Positions 44,246 to 52,090 of a stretch of 64,000 nucleotides of DNA are shown here, in pieces. Numbering within the stretch: position 1 is the stretch's first letter; each line of letters starts with the position of its first letter. The stretch lies in contig NC_022600.1 in assembly GCF_000484535.1 (NCBI RefSeq), forward strand, positions 1,736,001 through 1,800,000, written 5' to 3'. Source of the DNA: Gloeobacter kilaueensis JS1 (GTDB lineage: Bacteria; Cyanobacteriota; Cyanobacteriia; Gloeobacterales; Gloeobacteraceae). The position numbers and the translations under genes were made by a program. A model generated the notes under the pieces. It saw only the letters and a program-made list of their open reading frames with translations, did not search any database and had not been told where the DNA came from.

Positions 44246-46672
44246 TTAGGGGAAAGTGAAGCGTGCTACCACCGCCTCGTGATCGCTGGCCTGATTGACA
44301 AACTCCGAATCGACGTGAACGATGTCGATTTCCGCTTTAGTTGACAGGTAGGGAGAGACCAGAATGTGGTCGATTGCCTGGCTGTTGCCCTCGTAGATGT
44401 AGGTGTAACGGTCGTTGGCGGCCACTTTTTCGATCAGGTTGGTGAGGGTGGTGCCTTTGAGGGTAAGCAGCGGCTGGGAAAACTCGAAGTCGTTGAGATC
44501 CCCGAGCACAACGATGCTCGCTTGGCTATCCAGGGCAAGGATGCTGCTGACGAAGGAGTTGATCACGGTAGCCTGGCTGACTCGCTGGGGCTGGGAGTTG
44601 AGCACCGGCGGTTGGGCCGCACCGAACAAAGCCGTGTCGCCACCTTTGGAGTTGAGGTGATTGGCAATGACAAATAGATGCTGGCCGTTGAAGAGGAATT
44701 CACCGGCGAGCGGTTTGCGGCTGGTGCTGAAGGCTGTGTTGGTCGGATCGATGCGGCCAGGGCTGTAGGTCAACTGGGGACCACCGCTGCCCGTTGCTGC
44801 GGTTGTCGCAACGGTGGAGCCGCCGCCGGGCCGGTCGATGAAGCTGATCCGTGCCGGATTGAATAGCAGCACCTGACGAATATTCCCGCCTGGCTGGCCG
44901 CCGTCTTGATCGTTGATGGGGTCAATCTGGCGGTACTGGTAGGCGGGACCACCGGCGCTGGTGATGGCACTGGTGAGGGCAGCGAGAGTCTGGCTCGCAT
45001 CGACGACGCCGTCATCGGTGGGACCGGAGTTGTCCTGGATCTCCTCGATGCTGAGAATATCAGGCGCTTTGAGATTCTTGGCGATGTAGCTGGCCAGAGT
45101 TTGGATGCGGCTGCCGGCGGCGGTATTGAAGTTCTCGAGGTTGAAGGCAGCGACGGTCAGCTGCTTGGTGCTTCCTACCAGAGCAGTGCTCTCCTGGGTC
45201 AGGCCGCCCACAGTGACCGAAGGAAGTGCTGCCGTATTCAAGATCTTGAAATTGCCACTGCTGTAATCGACGATGCCGACGATGCTCGCGTTAAAGCGGT
45301 CTGCGACGTTCAGCTTGGGGGGATTGGAGACAAGGGAGGGAGAAAGAATCAGCCGCTCAGGGTTGAAATCCGTTGCTCCAATCGCAATACCGCCGCGCAG
45401 GGTGCGTCCGCTGGCATTGCTGCCGTTATCGCCAAGCACGGCAATCTCGCCGCTGCTGTTGGTCGGGCCGACCACCACGGCGTTGTTGATTTGCACCCGC
45501 ATCCCTTCGAGACTCTCGTAGAAGTCGATGCCATCGCTCGCCGGGTCGAAGACACCGCTAGTGTTGACGTTGCCGGTGGCAGTGGCGTCGTCCTCGATGA
45601 TCAGGTTCGGGGGAATGCGTCCCCCGCTGCCGATCACCGTGGCGGCGGGTAAGGCATTGCCCGTAGAGAGCGTGGTGATTGTCGGAGTAATGATCTCGGT
45701 GGTCGAAAGATTGCCGGAGGTGCTGCCGCCGCTCACATACTCGCTGACGGTGCCGCTTACCTGAAGCGAGCTGCCGACGCTGACGGTGGGAGTACTGCCG
45801 GTGTAGACAAAGATGCCCTCGGAGGTGGCTGGGTCGCTGTCGGAAGTGGGATCTTGCAGGTAGAAGCCGTTGGAGCGTAGCGCTGTGACGATACCAGGAA
45901 TGTTGCTCACAGCCTGATTGTTCTTGGGCGAGAGGTGCGCTGCCCCTTGAATATCGTGGATGCGCGTTGCTGTCCCTGAGCGCAAGGAGGTGATCCAGCT
46001 GGTGTTGCTGCCAGCCGGGTTCGGTGCGCCGGGAGTAGCGCTGCTGGAAGCGGCGTCAGCGGTCCAGTTGGTAGCAAGAGTGGCGTCGCCAGTATTACCG
46101 CCACTGTAGGCACTGAACTTGGCAGAGTTTGGTGTGGGGGTGCGCGGGAAGCTGTAGAAGGTCGTGCCCTGGGCATCGACCAGTTGAGGAACATCCGTCG
46201 AACTGCCGTTGGCAAAGGCTCCCGTGGTACCGCTCCAACCGGCGGTGCGGGTGACAGCAAAGCTGCCGCTGTTATTGAGGGAGGAGACTTCCAGGCGATA
46301 GTCACCGCCAGTAGGGTTGTAGCTGAGGTCAGAAACGATCGTGCCATCGACATCGCCCCCGTTATAGACGACGATCAGCGTCCCGGCCCGTAGAGAAGCA
46401 AAGCCGCTACCGGCGAGGGTGATGCTGAGCGAGCCGTTGCCGTCGATCAATTTGTGGTTTTGCAGGTTGAGGTTGTCGGTGACGACAAGGATCTCTACCC
46501 ACTCCTTAGCCCCACTGCTGCCTTGAGAAAATTCGTTGATGATGACATCGCTGCTGGTGGCCGCCCCCACAGCGCGACAAAGAGCAAGTAGCCCAACTCC
46601 CGTGCTGAGCAGTCCCAGTTTGAAGTGCCGCTGCCAATGTCGCAAAGCCTGATTCACCGCCGCGCTCGCCAT
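44246..46672 (-). CDS. Secreted lamin-tail/endonuclease-exonuclease-phosphatase nuclease
   Basis: About 808 residues from ATG 46672 (GGAGA close upstream; an ATG at 46738 has none). The N-terminal hydrophobic segment LGLLSTGVGLLALCRAVGAA is a likely signal sequence. A lamin-tail-like domain follows (VIINEFSQGSSGAKEWVEIL), then an OB-like DNA-binding region (GIVTALRSNGFYLQDPTSDS), then the EEP domain with LSIEEIQDN (catalytic Glu), VIANHLNSKGGD, VVLGDLNDFE (Asp-Asn) and QASDHEAVVARF (Asp-His). Such enzymes degrade extracellular DNA, for nutrient use or matrix turnover. Identical 15-base repeats flank the gene. Confidence 0.85.
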   Translation of the reverse strand: MASAAVNQALRHWQRHFKLGLLSTGVGLLALCRAVGAATSSDVIINEFSQGSSGAKEWVEILVVTDNLNLQNHKLIDGNGSLSITLAGSGFASLRAGTLIVVYNGGDVDGTIVSDLSYNPTGGDYRLEVSSLNNSGSFAVTRTAGWSGTTGAFANGSSTDVPQLVDAQGTTFYSFPRTPTPNSAKFSAYSGGNTGDATLATNWTADAASSSATPGAPNPAGSNTSWITSLRSGTATRIHDIQGAAHLSPKNNQAVSNIPGIVTALRSNGFYLQDPTSDSDPATSEGIFVYTGSTPTVSVGSSLQVSGTVSEYVSGGSTSGNLSTTEIITPTITTLSTGNALPAATVIGSGGRIPPNLIIEDDATATGNVNTSGVFDPASDGIDFYESLEGMRVQINNAVVVGPTNSSGEIAVLGDNGSNASGRTLRGGIAIGATDFNPERLILSPSLVSNPPKLNVADRFNASIVGIVDYSSGNFKILNTAALPSVTVGGLTQESTALVGSTKQLTVAAFNLENFNTAAGSRIQTLASYIAKNLKAPDILSIEEIQDNSGPTDDGVVDASQTLAALTSAITSAGGPAYQYRQIDPINDQDGGQPGGNIRQVLLFNPARISFIDRPGGGSTVATTAATGSGGPQLTYSPGRIDPTNTAFSTSRKPLAGEFLFNGQHLFVIANHLNSKGGDTALFGAAQPPVLNSQPQRVSQATVINSFVSSILALDSQASIVVLGDLNDFEFSQPLLTLKGTTLTNLIEKVAANDRYTYIYEGNSQAIDHILVSPYLSTKAEIDIVHVDSEFVNQASDHEAVVARFTFP

Positions 46673-46765
46673 TTCTATCTCCGCCTGTTGCAAACCGCAC
46701 GGAGCAGCGTAGCGTGTCTGGGAGTACAGAGCATGCATCCTGGAGCACCAGTAGCCTTAACGGGC

Positions 46766-46780
46766 GAAGCATAAATCTGC
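46766..46780. repeat. Left-hand copy of the GAAGCATAAATCTGC direct repeat
   Basis: This 15-mer is identical to 44164-44178, 2602 bases away. The half-site only is conserved here; the second arm is not seen. It lies between the nuclease gene start and the end of the next gene. Confidence 0.55.
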
Positions 46781-46806
46781 CGGGTCACCATCCCCAACTG
46801 CACAGG

Positions 46807-47997
46807 CTAAAAGTCAGCCGATGGAGGATTTTCGGTGGAAGGGCTGAGAGCCTCATGCTGCAGTTCGTTCGCCAGATTGCGCAGCTGGCTCAGGGCCACT
46901 TCCAGATTCTGGGTGTCTTTGCGCAGCTGCTTGAGAAATTTTTTGCGCTCTTCGGGGTCTTCAGGTACGACGACGGTACCTTCCTTAAAGTACTCGCGCA
47001 GTCGAGGCCGGAACTTGACCACCGCGTAGGTTTTTCGAGCGGCAGTGTTTGCTGGTGCTCTCTTCGGTTGCCCGGCAGCGATCAAAAGCGGTTCGGGGCT
47101 GCCTTCTATAACTGCCCGCCGGATCGGTTCAATCAGGCGATCATCGAGGGGGTTGAGGATCTGCATCGGACGACCCAGCTCACCGTTGCGCCGCTGCACC
47201 GTTCGCTTCTCCAGCAACTCATAGACATCCAGCCACTTCGTCATGCTCTGGAAAGCAGGATGGACCGCGATCCAGTCCGCCTCCATCCCGGCTTTTCTGC
47301 CCACCTGCACGATCACCTCGCCAATGTGGAACCACTGCTGAATCCAGCGGCGACTCGTCTGCGGTCTGAGCCGGATCACCTCGTCCAGAAACTCGTACAG
47401 GTCCGCCCCCTCCTTCTCCCAGACCAGGTACAGGCGGATGCACCCGGCGATCAGCAACCGATCGCCCCGGTCCATCACGTCCAGAATTTTTTCGAGCGAA
47501 TCTTCTGGATCGGGGTGATAGGTAACGTCGCCATCCAGTTTTTCTGATCGGGCGGATAAAAAATTCTGTGTAGAAATTTCATCGCTTTCGGCAACCCGGC
47601 CTGCACTTATTTCCACCGGGGACTGGCCCTCCTCCCGCTTCTCCGGGGAAGGGGCTGTGTTACTCTGAGCGCCGCTCGACATACGAAGCCACTTCGTATA
47701 TGGGTCGTTGATTTTGGGTTCTTCAGGAACCGCAGCTGTCATCTGGCTGTTTTGGCCCAGATCGGTTTGCTGGCGTCTTGCCTGGGCTGATGGACCGAAG
47801 GTATTGTTCCAGGCTCCGACGATCTGCATGTAGCCGTTCAGGTTTCTTTCTTGGGCGAGGGCCAGCATCTGCTGCCCGATTACATCGCGGTTCACGTCGG
47901 AGCGAAAGCGCTCGAAGATCTCCTGCTTCTCCTGGTAACTCAGCCGCTTCTCGAAGATCAGAGTCTCCAGGCAGGCTGTCAGGCTCAAATAGTTCAC
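46807..47997 (-). CDS. Plasmid protein of unknown function under the N15 dyad
   Basis: About 396 residues from GTG 47997, preceded by GGGAG; the frame opens at 48123, but the extra codons lie over the dyad. The N-terminal helical domain (LSYQEKQEIFERFRSDVNRD) is followed by a low-complexity linker (100-190). The C-terminal half has RLYLVWEKEGADLYEFLDEV, RRWIQQWFHIGEV and a basic tail RKTYAVVKFRPRLREYF. It could be a replication-initiation or partition-associated protein, but no Rep family signature was seen. It shares its upstream dyad with the gene at 33555. Confidence 0.5.
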   Translation of the reverse strand: MNYLSLTACLETLIFEKRLSYQEKQEIFERFRSDVNRDVIGQQMLALAQERNLNGYMQIVGAWNNTFGPSAQARRQQTDLGQNSQMTAAVPEEPKINDPYTKWLRMSSGAQSNTAPSPEKREEGQSPVEISAGRVAESDEISTQNFLSARSEKLDGDVTYHPDPEDSLEKILDVMDRGDRLLIAGCIRLYLVWEKEGADLYEFLDEVIRLRPQTSRRWIQQWFHIGEVIVQVGRKAGMEADWIAVHPAFQSMTKWLDVYELLEKRTVQRRNGELGRPMQILNPLDDRLIEPIRRAVIEGSPEPLLIAAGQPKRAPANTAARKTYAVVKFRPRLREYFKEGTVVVPEDPEERKKFLKQLRKDTQNLEVALSQLRNLANELQHEALSPSTENPPSADF

Positions 47998-48031
47998 TGC
48001 CCATCTCCCGATCGCCGCCTCAATCCTAGAT

Positions 48032-48064
48032 AATTCCAAAAAACATCTCCATAGATTTGGAATT
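48032..48064. promoter_or_regulatory. AATTCCAAA-N15-TTTGGAATT dyad
   Basis: A perfect 9-base inverted pair, 48032-48040 and 48056-48064, with a 15-base spacer, ends 35 bases before the GTG at 47997. The core TTCCAAA-N15-TTTGGAA is the same as at 33500-33530. Confidence 0.5.
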
Positions 48065-48309
48065 TTTGGCGTTTGCCTCTTGACAGGGCCGGATCCGGGT
48101 GTAAGTTCTCTTTGAAACCCCACAGTCCCATAATTCTTCTGAAGCGATTCAGCCGGTGCCCCTGTGCCTGTTGAGTCGCTTTATTTTTGTGCCAATTTCT
48201 GGCACCGACAATTCGCATGACTGGCTCCCCGATCGCATCTGGGAGTGCGAGCCGGTTGTGCGAGCCGCCATTTCACCTGCTCCCGCCCTCAACCGGCAAA
48301 GGAGCCCTG

Positions 48310-48630
48310 ATGATCTATGCGATTGTGCCCCTGCTGCTTGCAGCCTGCGCTATCGGTCACGCCCTCTGGCTGCTGATCAACATGCTGAGGCAGGCGAAGC
48401 AGCTTCGCAAGCGGCAGCACGAACTGACCCAGCTTCGTCTCCAGGACGGCGATTTCATCTTTACCTTCGCTCCCTGTGGGCTGGGAAAAGTTTGTGTCCA
48501 GGTTCTGGGTCCGGCCATCAACAAACCTCTTGGCCGACCACTACTGGTCGAGCACGCCGAAAAGCTCACCCTCGTCGAGGCAGCCATACGCTTCGCGAGA
48601 ACTCAGACTTCTCACACTCTTTCTTCGTAG
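48310..48630 (+). CDS. Small single-span membrane protein
   Basis: This 106-residue protein from ATG 48310 has AAGGAG at a good distance. An N-terminal membrane helix (IYAIVPLLLAACAIGHALWLLI) is followed by a basic stretch (RQAKQLRKRQHEL) and a soluble part with GDFIFTFAPCGLGKVCVQVLG. The role is unknown. It is the first gene of a long plus-strand array. Confidence 0.55.
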   Translation: MIYAIVPLLLAACAIGHALWLLINMLRQAKQLRKRQHELTQLRLQDGDFIFTFAPCGLGKVCVQVLGPAINKPLGRPLLVEHAEKLTLVEAAIRFARTQTSHTLSS

Positions 48631-48660
48631 TTCCCAACCTCTACTCACAAGGAGTTCAAC

Positions 48661-48951
48661 ATGCTCACCATCTCTCCCTTCAAGTTCACCTTCTCCCTGG
48701 TTGCCCTCCTGGCAATTCAGATTCCTTCCATTGCTCAAATTCCTGCTCCCATACAAAGGGACTGGACTCTCATCACTCCACAGACCAGAGCAATCTCTTT
48801 TGTTTCTGGTCACCTTATTCGAGTTACTCGCCACGACGGGATTGGCAGGGCTCGACTCATCAAAACCACCTGTCCGGCAGATGTTCGACTTGCTCTGCAA
48901 GATGCATCTGCTGACTTTCCGGCTGGGCTTTTCATAACCCCCTGCCGATAG
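48661..48951 (+). CDS. Small exported protein
   Basis: A 96-residue protein with AAGGAG upstream. A signal peptide (FKFTFSLVALLAIQIPSIAQ) precedes a 70-residue mature part with one cysteine pair (TTCPADV, FITPCR) likely joined by a disulfide. The role is unknown. A strong terminator hairpin follows at once. Confidence 0.55.
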   Translation: MLTISPFKFTFSLVALLAIQIPSIAQIPAPIQRDWTLITPQTRAISFVSGHLIRVTRHDGIGRARLIKTTCPADVRLALQDASADFPAGLFITPCR

Positions 48952-48960
48952 TTCCCGACT

Positions 48961-48990
48961 GGGAGGCTACCCGGTAGCCTCCCTTTCTCT
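48961..48990 (+). terminator. Intrinsic terminator
   Basis: GGGAGGCTAC (48961-48970) pairs with GTAGCCTCCC (48974-48983) across a 3-base loop and is followed by a T/C-rich tract. Confidence 0.7.
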
Positions 48991-49058
48991 TCCTTTCCTG
49001 AACCTCATACCGCACCTGCCTGAGGAGACTTTCTGCTGCCCTGCTACTCACTGAGGAC

Positions 49059-49355
49059 ATGATGCACATGAGCGATACTGACCCTTTTAATCCCAAAGTT
49101 CTCGCGATCGAGATTACCGCCGACGGTACGCCGGTCCGTCAACTCGCTGCTGTCCTTGCTGCCTTCAGAGGTGGCAAGACTCTCCGTGGCTGCATACGCT
49201 TCGCATACAGATATCGCGAGACCTTCACTGCTCACCTTTGCGGGATCAGATCCTCCAACGGTCACTACAGCGATTTCTGGCAGCTGCGTTACATGGGCTA
49301 TGACAGCCTCGAAGTCGCCTTCATGGACTATCTGACCGGAAAGATGGGCCTCTAG
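49059..49355 (+). CDS. Hypothetical small protein
   Basis: This 98-residue protein starts at ATG 49059 or 49062 (MSDTDPFNPKV follows) with GAGG upstream. It reads as an alpha/beta protein (VLAIEITADGTPVRQLA, FWQLRYMGYDSLEVAFMDYL). The family was not recognised. It lies between two hairpins and so may be its own unit. Confidence 0.5.
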   Translation: MMHMSDTDPFNPKVLAIEITADGTPVRQLAAVLAAFRGGKTLRGCIRFAYRYRETFTAHLCGIRSSNGHYSDFWQLRYMGYDSLEVAFMDYLTGKMGL

Positions 49356-49413
49356 ATTTCTTCGGCAGAAACCTGCATGGCTTCTGCCTGCCAATTGAAT
49401 CGCATCTGGAAGG

Positions 49414-49445
49414 GCTGTTGCTGAGTAGCGACGGCTTTTCCTTTT
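49414..49445 (+). terminator. Probable intrinsic terminator
   Basis: GCTGTTGCT (49414-49422) pairs with AGCGACGGC (49427-49435, two G-U pairs) and a T-rich run follows. A further stem, GGCAGAA/TTCTGCC, lies just before it at 49364-49388. Confidence 0.55.
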
Positions 49446-49473
49446 TGTGTCAACACATCTCAGGAGACACATC

Positions 49474-49998
49474 ATGAGTATGGAACTCGCCCTTCAACTC
49501 GTTCTGCTCGTCCTCTTCGTCGGCCTGCCTTTCGGGTCGCTGCTTGCCTCTCTGTTTTTACCCGCATCCAATTTCGCTGTTCTCAGTCTGGACAGCCTCG
49601 AACGGGAGCGGCTTCTCGCAGACAACCGCGAAGATCACATCCTCAGCCGCTCAACAGCGCTTCCTCAGCAAAAGCCTCCCGTCCCGTTCCTGAACGTCTC
49701 CGGCCCAGAAGATCCCAGCGTCATCTACTGGAATCGGTCGGCCCCAGCGATCGGTGCGTGTTGGCCCTTCTTCAGCGACGAGATCTTCTGCGGTCTACTG
49801 GACGAAGAAGATTGCCGCCAGCCGACGCCCGTACCCGTTATCAGACGGCTGGCGCTCTGGCTTGAAGCGGCTGTTGGCGAGGTAAGGGTTCTGCTGGCCA
49901 GACTCGAGTGCGTCTGGACCTACCGTGCCTGTTGCCTGCACTACCCGGTCACTGCCCGCGTGGCCATCAGGGAGAGCCTGTGCTTCAACCTGCACTGA
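49474..49998 (+). CDS. Hypothetical membrane-anchored protein
   Basis: About 174 residues from ATG 49474 with AGGAG upstream. One N-terminal hydrophobic helix (LALQLVLLVLFVGLPFGSLLASLFL) anchors a soluble part with several Cys (IGACWPFF, IFCGLL, EEDCRQP, LECVWTYRACCLH). No family was recognised. Confidence 0.5.
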   Translation: MSMELALQLVLLVLFVGLPFGSLLASLFLPASNFAVLSLDSLERERLLADNREDHILSRSTALPQQKPPVPFLNVSGPEDPSVIYWNRSAPAIGACWPFFSDEIFCGLLDEEDCRQPTPVPVIRRLALWLEAAVGEVRVLLARLECVWTYRACCLHYPVTARVAIRESLCFNLH

Positions 49999-50032
49999 CC
50001 GCATTACCCACAGTCAACTTGCCGCTCACCAC

Positions 50033-50068
50033 CCCGCCATGCTCCTTGAGCTGGCGGGATTTATTTTT
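50033..50068 (+). terminator. Probable intrinsic terminator
   Basis: CCCGCCA (50033-50039) pairs with TGGCGGG (50052-50058), followed by TTATTTTT. The ribosome site of the next gene begins straight after. Confidence 0.6.
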
Positions 50069-50083
50069 CTAAGGAGCACGATC

Positions 50084-51259
50084 ATGATGGTTCAGGATTC
50101 GCAGAGTCAGCTCAGTGTCCTTGAGACCAGTAGCCAGACCCAACTTCCCCAGGTTCTCTCCCGCCGGATCTCCCTGTTGGTAGACCGCCGCGTCGGTGCC
50201 GATGCAGAACCTGTAGCAGCCGTGTCCGCTGCCACACAGTTCAACGAACTGAAGGTCACCTCCATCCACAGGCGAGATCTCGACCTCATTCAGAACCAGC
50301 CCATCTTCTTGATCTCGCTGATGATCCACGTCGGAGCGGGTCGGCTGTCGCTGCGCTTCGAGGAACTGGGACTGGCTCAGCCGGTCGTCGATGTCCTGAA
50401 AAAAGCCCACGCCAGCGCTCCAAGCATCGTGATATTTCCCGAGCTTCAAGCCCACGCTCGTACCCTGCAATACCGGCGCAAGTGCCTGCAGGAGCGGTTC
50501 ATGATTCGCTTCGAGCCCTTCTGGGTGGTCCACTCCCGCAACCTGCCGGAGGTCCACGCCGAGATCAAGGCTATGAGTGAGGAGCTGGATGGACTGCGGC
50601 AGCAGGTGCTCGATGCCTACGCTGCTGCCTACACGCGCTTTCTTCAGACGGTTGCTGAGCTGGCGAGCAACGCGGGCCTCAATTCAGTGGGTGTTGCTCA
50701 GGCTCTCGATGCCTACGCAGATCGCTTTCCCACTTGCGAGAAGGTTGCCCAGGACTTCCGCCTGGAACTGTTCGGTCCCGTCGCTATCCCCTCCCTGGTC
50801 GAGCAGGTCCGCGAGAATACCGAACTGGCCGCCGCAGTTGCCCGCCAGGAAGAGATCGACGCCCTGCGGATCCTGCAGCGCAGCTGGCAGCAACAGATTC
50901 AACAGAGCCTGGGCGATGCGGTGCGCTCCGCGCGCGACGAAGTCTGCGCCCTGATCGCAGACTCGCTCTCGGATATCGAAGGACACCAATCGGGCGGCCT
51001 CATCACCCCCGCTGCCCGTGATCGGCTTCATCGGACCTGTGAGCGCCTGCAGACTCTGGTCAACTTCGACGGCTCTCTCGGCGAATTGGTCAGCGAGGTT
51101 TCCCAGGTCCACTCTCTGTTCCTGGCCACCTCGACTGGCCGCTCGGCAACTCTGGCGCAAAAAATTCAGGCTCTGCGCTCCCAGTTGCGCACGGAACTTG
51201 CCCAGTTACACACTGCAGGCGACGGCCATCGCGCCCTTGCTGAGTGGGTCGAACTGTAG
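50084..51259 (+). CDS. Coiled-coil protein, possibly DUF3150-like
   Basis: This 391-residue helical protein starts at ATG 50084 with AAGGAG upstream. The middle reads RFEPFWVVHSRNLPEVHAEI, then KAMSEELDGLRQQVLDAYAA, then FPTCEKVAQDFRLELFGPVA. This layout resembles DUF3150 proteins of plasmids and phages, but the match is by eye and weak. The rest is coiled coil (WQQQIQQSLGDAVRSARDEV). A structural or scaffold role is possible. Confidence 0.45.
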   Translation: MMVQDSQSQLSVLETSSQTQLPQVLSRRISLLVDRRVGADAEPVAAVSAATQFNELKVTSIHRRDLDLIQNQPIFLISLMIHVGAGRLSLRFEELGLAQPVVDVLKKAHASAPSIVIFPELQAHARTLQYRRKCLQERFMIRFEPFWVVHSRNLPEVHAEIKAMSEELDGLRQQVLDAYAAAYTRFLQTVAELASNAGLNSVGVAQALDAYADRFPTCEKVAQDFRLELFGPVAIPSLVEQVRENTELAAAVARQEEIDALRILQRSWQQQIQQSLGDAVRSARDEVCALIADSLSDIEGHQSGGLITPAARDRLHRTCERLQTLVNFDGSLGELVSEVSQVHSLFLATSTGRSATLAQKIQALRSQLRTELAQLHTAGDGHRALAEWVEL

Positions 51260-51280
51260 TTCGGCTGCTGCCTTTTCACC

Positions 51281-51313
51281 GGCTGGGGATGCCTGCAATC
51301 CCCGGCCATTTTT
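51281..51313 (+). terminator. Probable intrinsic terminator
   Basis: GGCTGGGGAT (51281-51290) pairs with ATCCCCGGCC (51298-51307, one G-U) and a run of five Ts follows. Confidence 0.65.
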
Positions 51314-51334
51314 CCATCACTGAGGAGATTACCG

Positions 51335-51790
51335 ATGAGCCACTTCAGTTCAATCAAGACCCGGCTTAACGACGCCGATGCCCTGGTCGCTGCCCTCCGT
51401 GAACTCGGCCTCCAACTGGTCGTTCACGCCGAAGCCCAGCCCCTGCAGGGCTACTACGGCGGCTCAGAGGGGCAGAGCGCTGAGATCATCATCCCGGCGG
51501 CTGGGCTGGGAACCCAGGCAGACATCGGCTTCGCCCGTCAAGGCGACGGCACGTTTCAGCTGATCTGGGATCTTTATGAAGCCGAAAGAAGGTACCTGCC
51601 CAACAGTTCCCTCTCCTTTACTCAATTGCCCGAACGGCTGCCTGCCCTCTATGCCAGGCACCTTGCTATCGCTGTTGCCCATCGCAAAGGCCATACCGTG
51701 ACCGCCGTCGAGGCCCGCGCTGACGGCGGTTACACCCTCCGCATCCAGCCCCGCACCGTCCAGTCCACCACCGACAAGCGCAGGAGGTAA
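51335..51790 (+). CDS. ycf35: Ycf35-family (DUF1257) protein
   Basis: This 151-residue protein starts MSHFSSIKTRLNDADALVAA with GAGGAG upstream. The MSHFSxIKT start, the LQGYYGG turn, ADIGFARQGDGTFQLIWDL and the terminal DGGYTLRIQPR are typical of Ycf35/DUF1257, found in cyanobacteria and algal plastids. The family role is not established. It is followed directly by DUF2997 and Ycf46 genes, the usual partners, so these three probably act together. Confidence 0.8.
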   Translation: MSHFSSIKTRLNDADALVAALRELGLQLVVHAEAQPLQGYYGGSEGQSAEIIIPAAGLGTQADIGFARQGDGTFQLIWDLYEAERRYLPNSSLSFTQLPERLPALYARHLAIAVAHRKGHTVTAVEARADGGYTLRIQPRTVQSTTDKRRR

Positions 51791-51794
51791 ATCC

Positions 51795-52004
51795 ATGAGC
51801 AATCCCAATCAGCCGGAAATTGTCATCGAAATCGCCCCGGACGGCAGCGTCAATCTCGAAGCTCTGAATTTCGAGGGAACTGCCTGCACCGAGACAACTG
51901 CTGCCTACGAGCAAGCTCTCGGCAAGGTGGAAGCCCGCCAGTTCAAACCGGAATACCGCCGGACGCACAGGCGGACTAACAACACCCACCGCACCCAGCT
52001 CTGA
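51795..52004 (+). CDS. DUF2997 family protein
   Basis: This 69-residue protein, four bases after ycf35, reads EIVIEIAPDGSVNLEALNFE then GTACTETTAAYEQALGKVEA and RQFKPEYRR, matching DUF2997 (strand-turn-strand, then Cys and a helix, then KPEY). These proteins are regularly paired with Ycf35. Function unknown. Confidence 0.75.
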   Translation: MSNPNQPEIVIEIAPDGSVNLEALNFEGTACTETTAAYEQALGKVEARQFKPEYRRTHRRTNNTHRTQL

Positions 52005-52028
52005 GTCAGCCGCTCACCAGCACCAACC

Positions 52029-52062
52029 ACCCGTCGCCCACGACAGGCGACGGGTCTTTTTT
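52029..52062 (+). terminator. Intrinsic terminator
   Basis: ACCCGTCGCC (52029-52038) pairs perfectly with GGCGACGGGT (52046-52055), followed by CTTTTTT. Confidence 0.75.
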
Positions 52063-52090
52063 CGATTTCCAGATTGCTTCGGAGGCCCAG

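Noticed and set aside
49370-49390. Possible sixth copy of the TGCAWGNC palindrome (TGCATGGCTTCTGCC)
   Set aside because: The right half has an extra base and lies in a stem of a terminator-like hairpin after a stop codon, so the likeness is probably chance.
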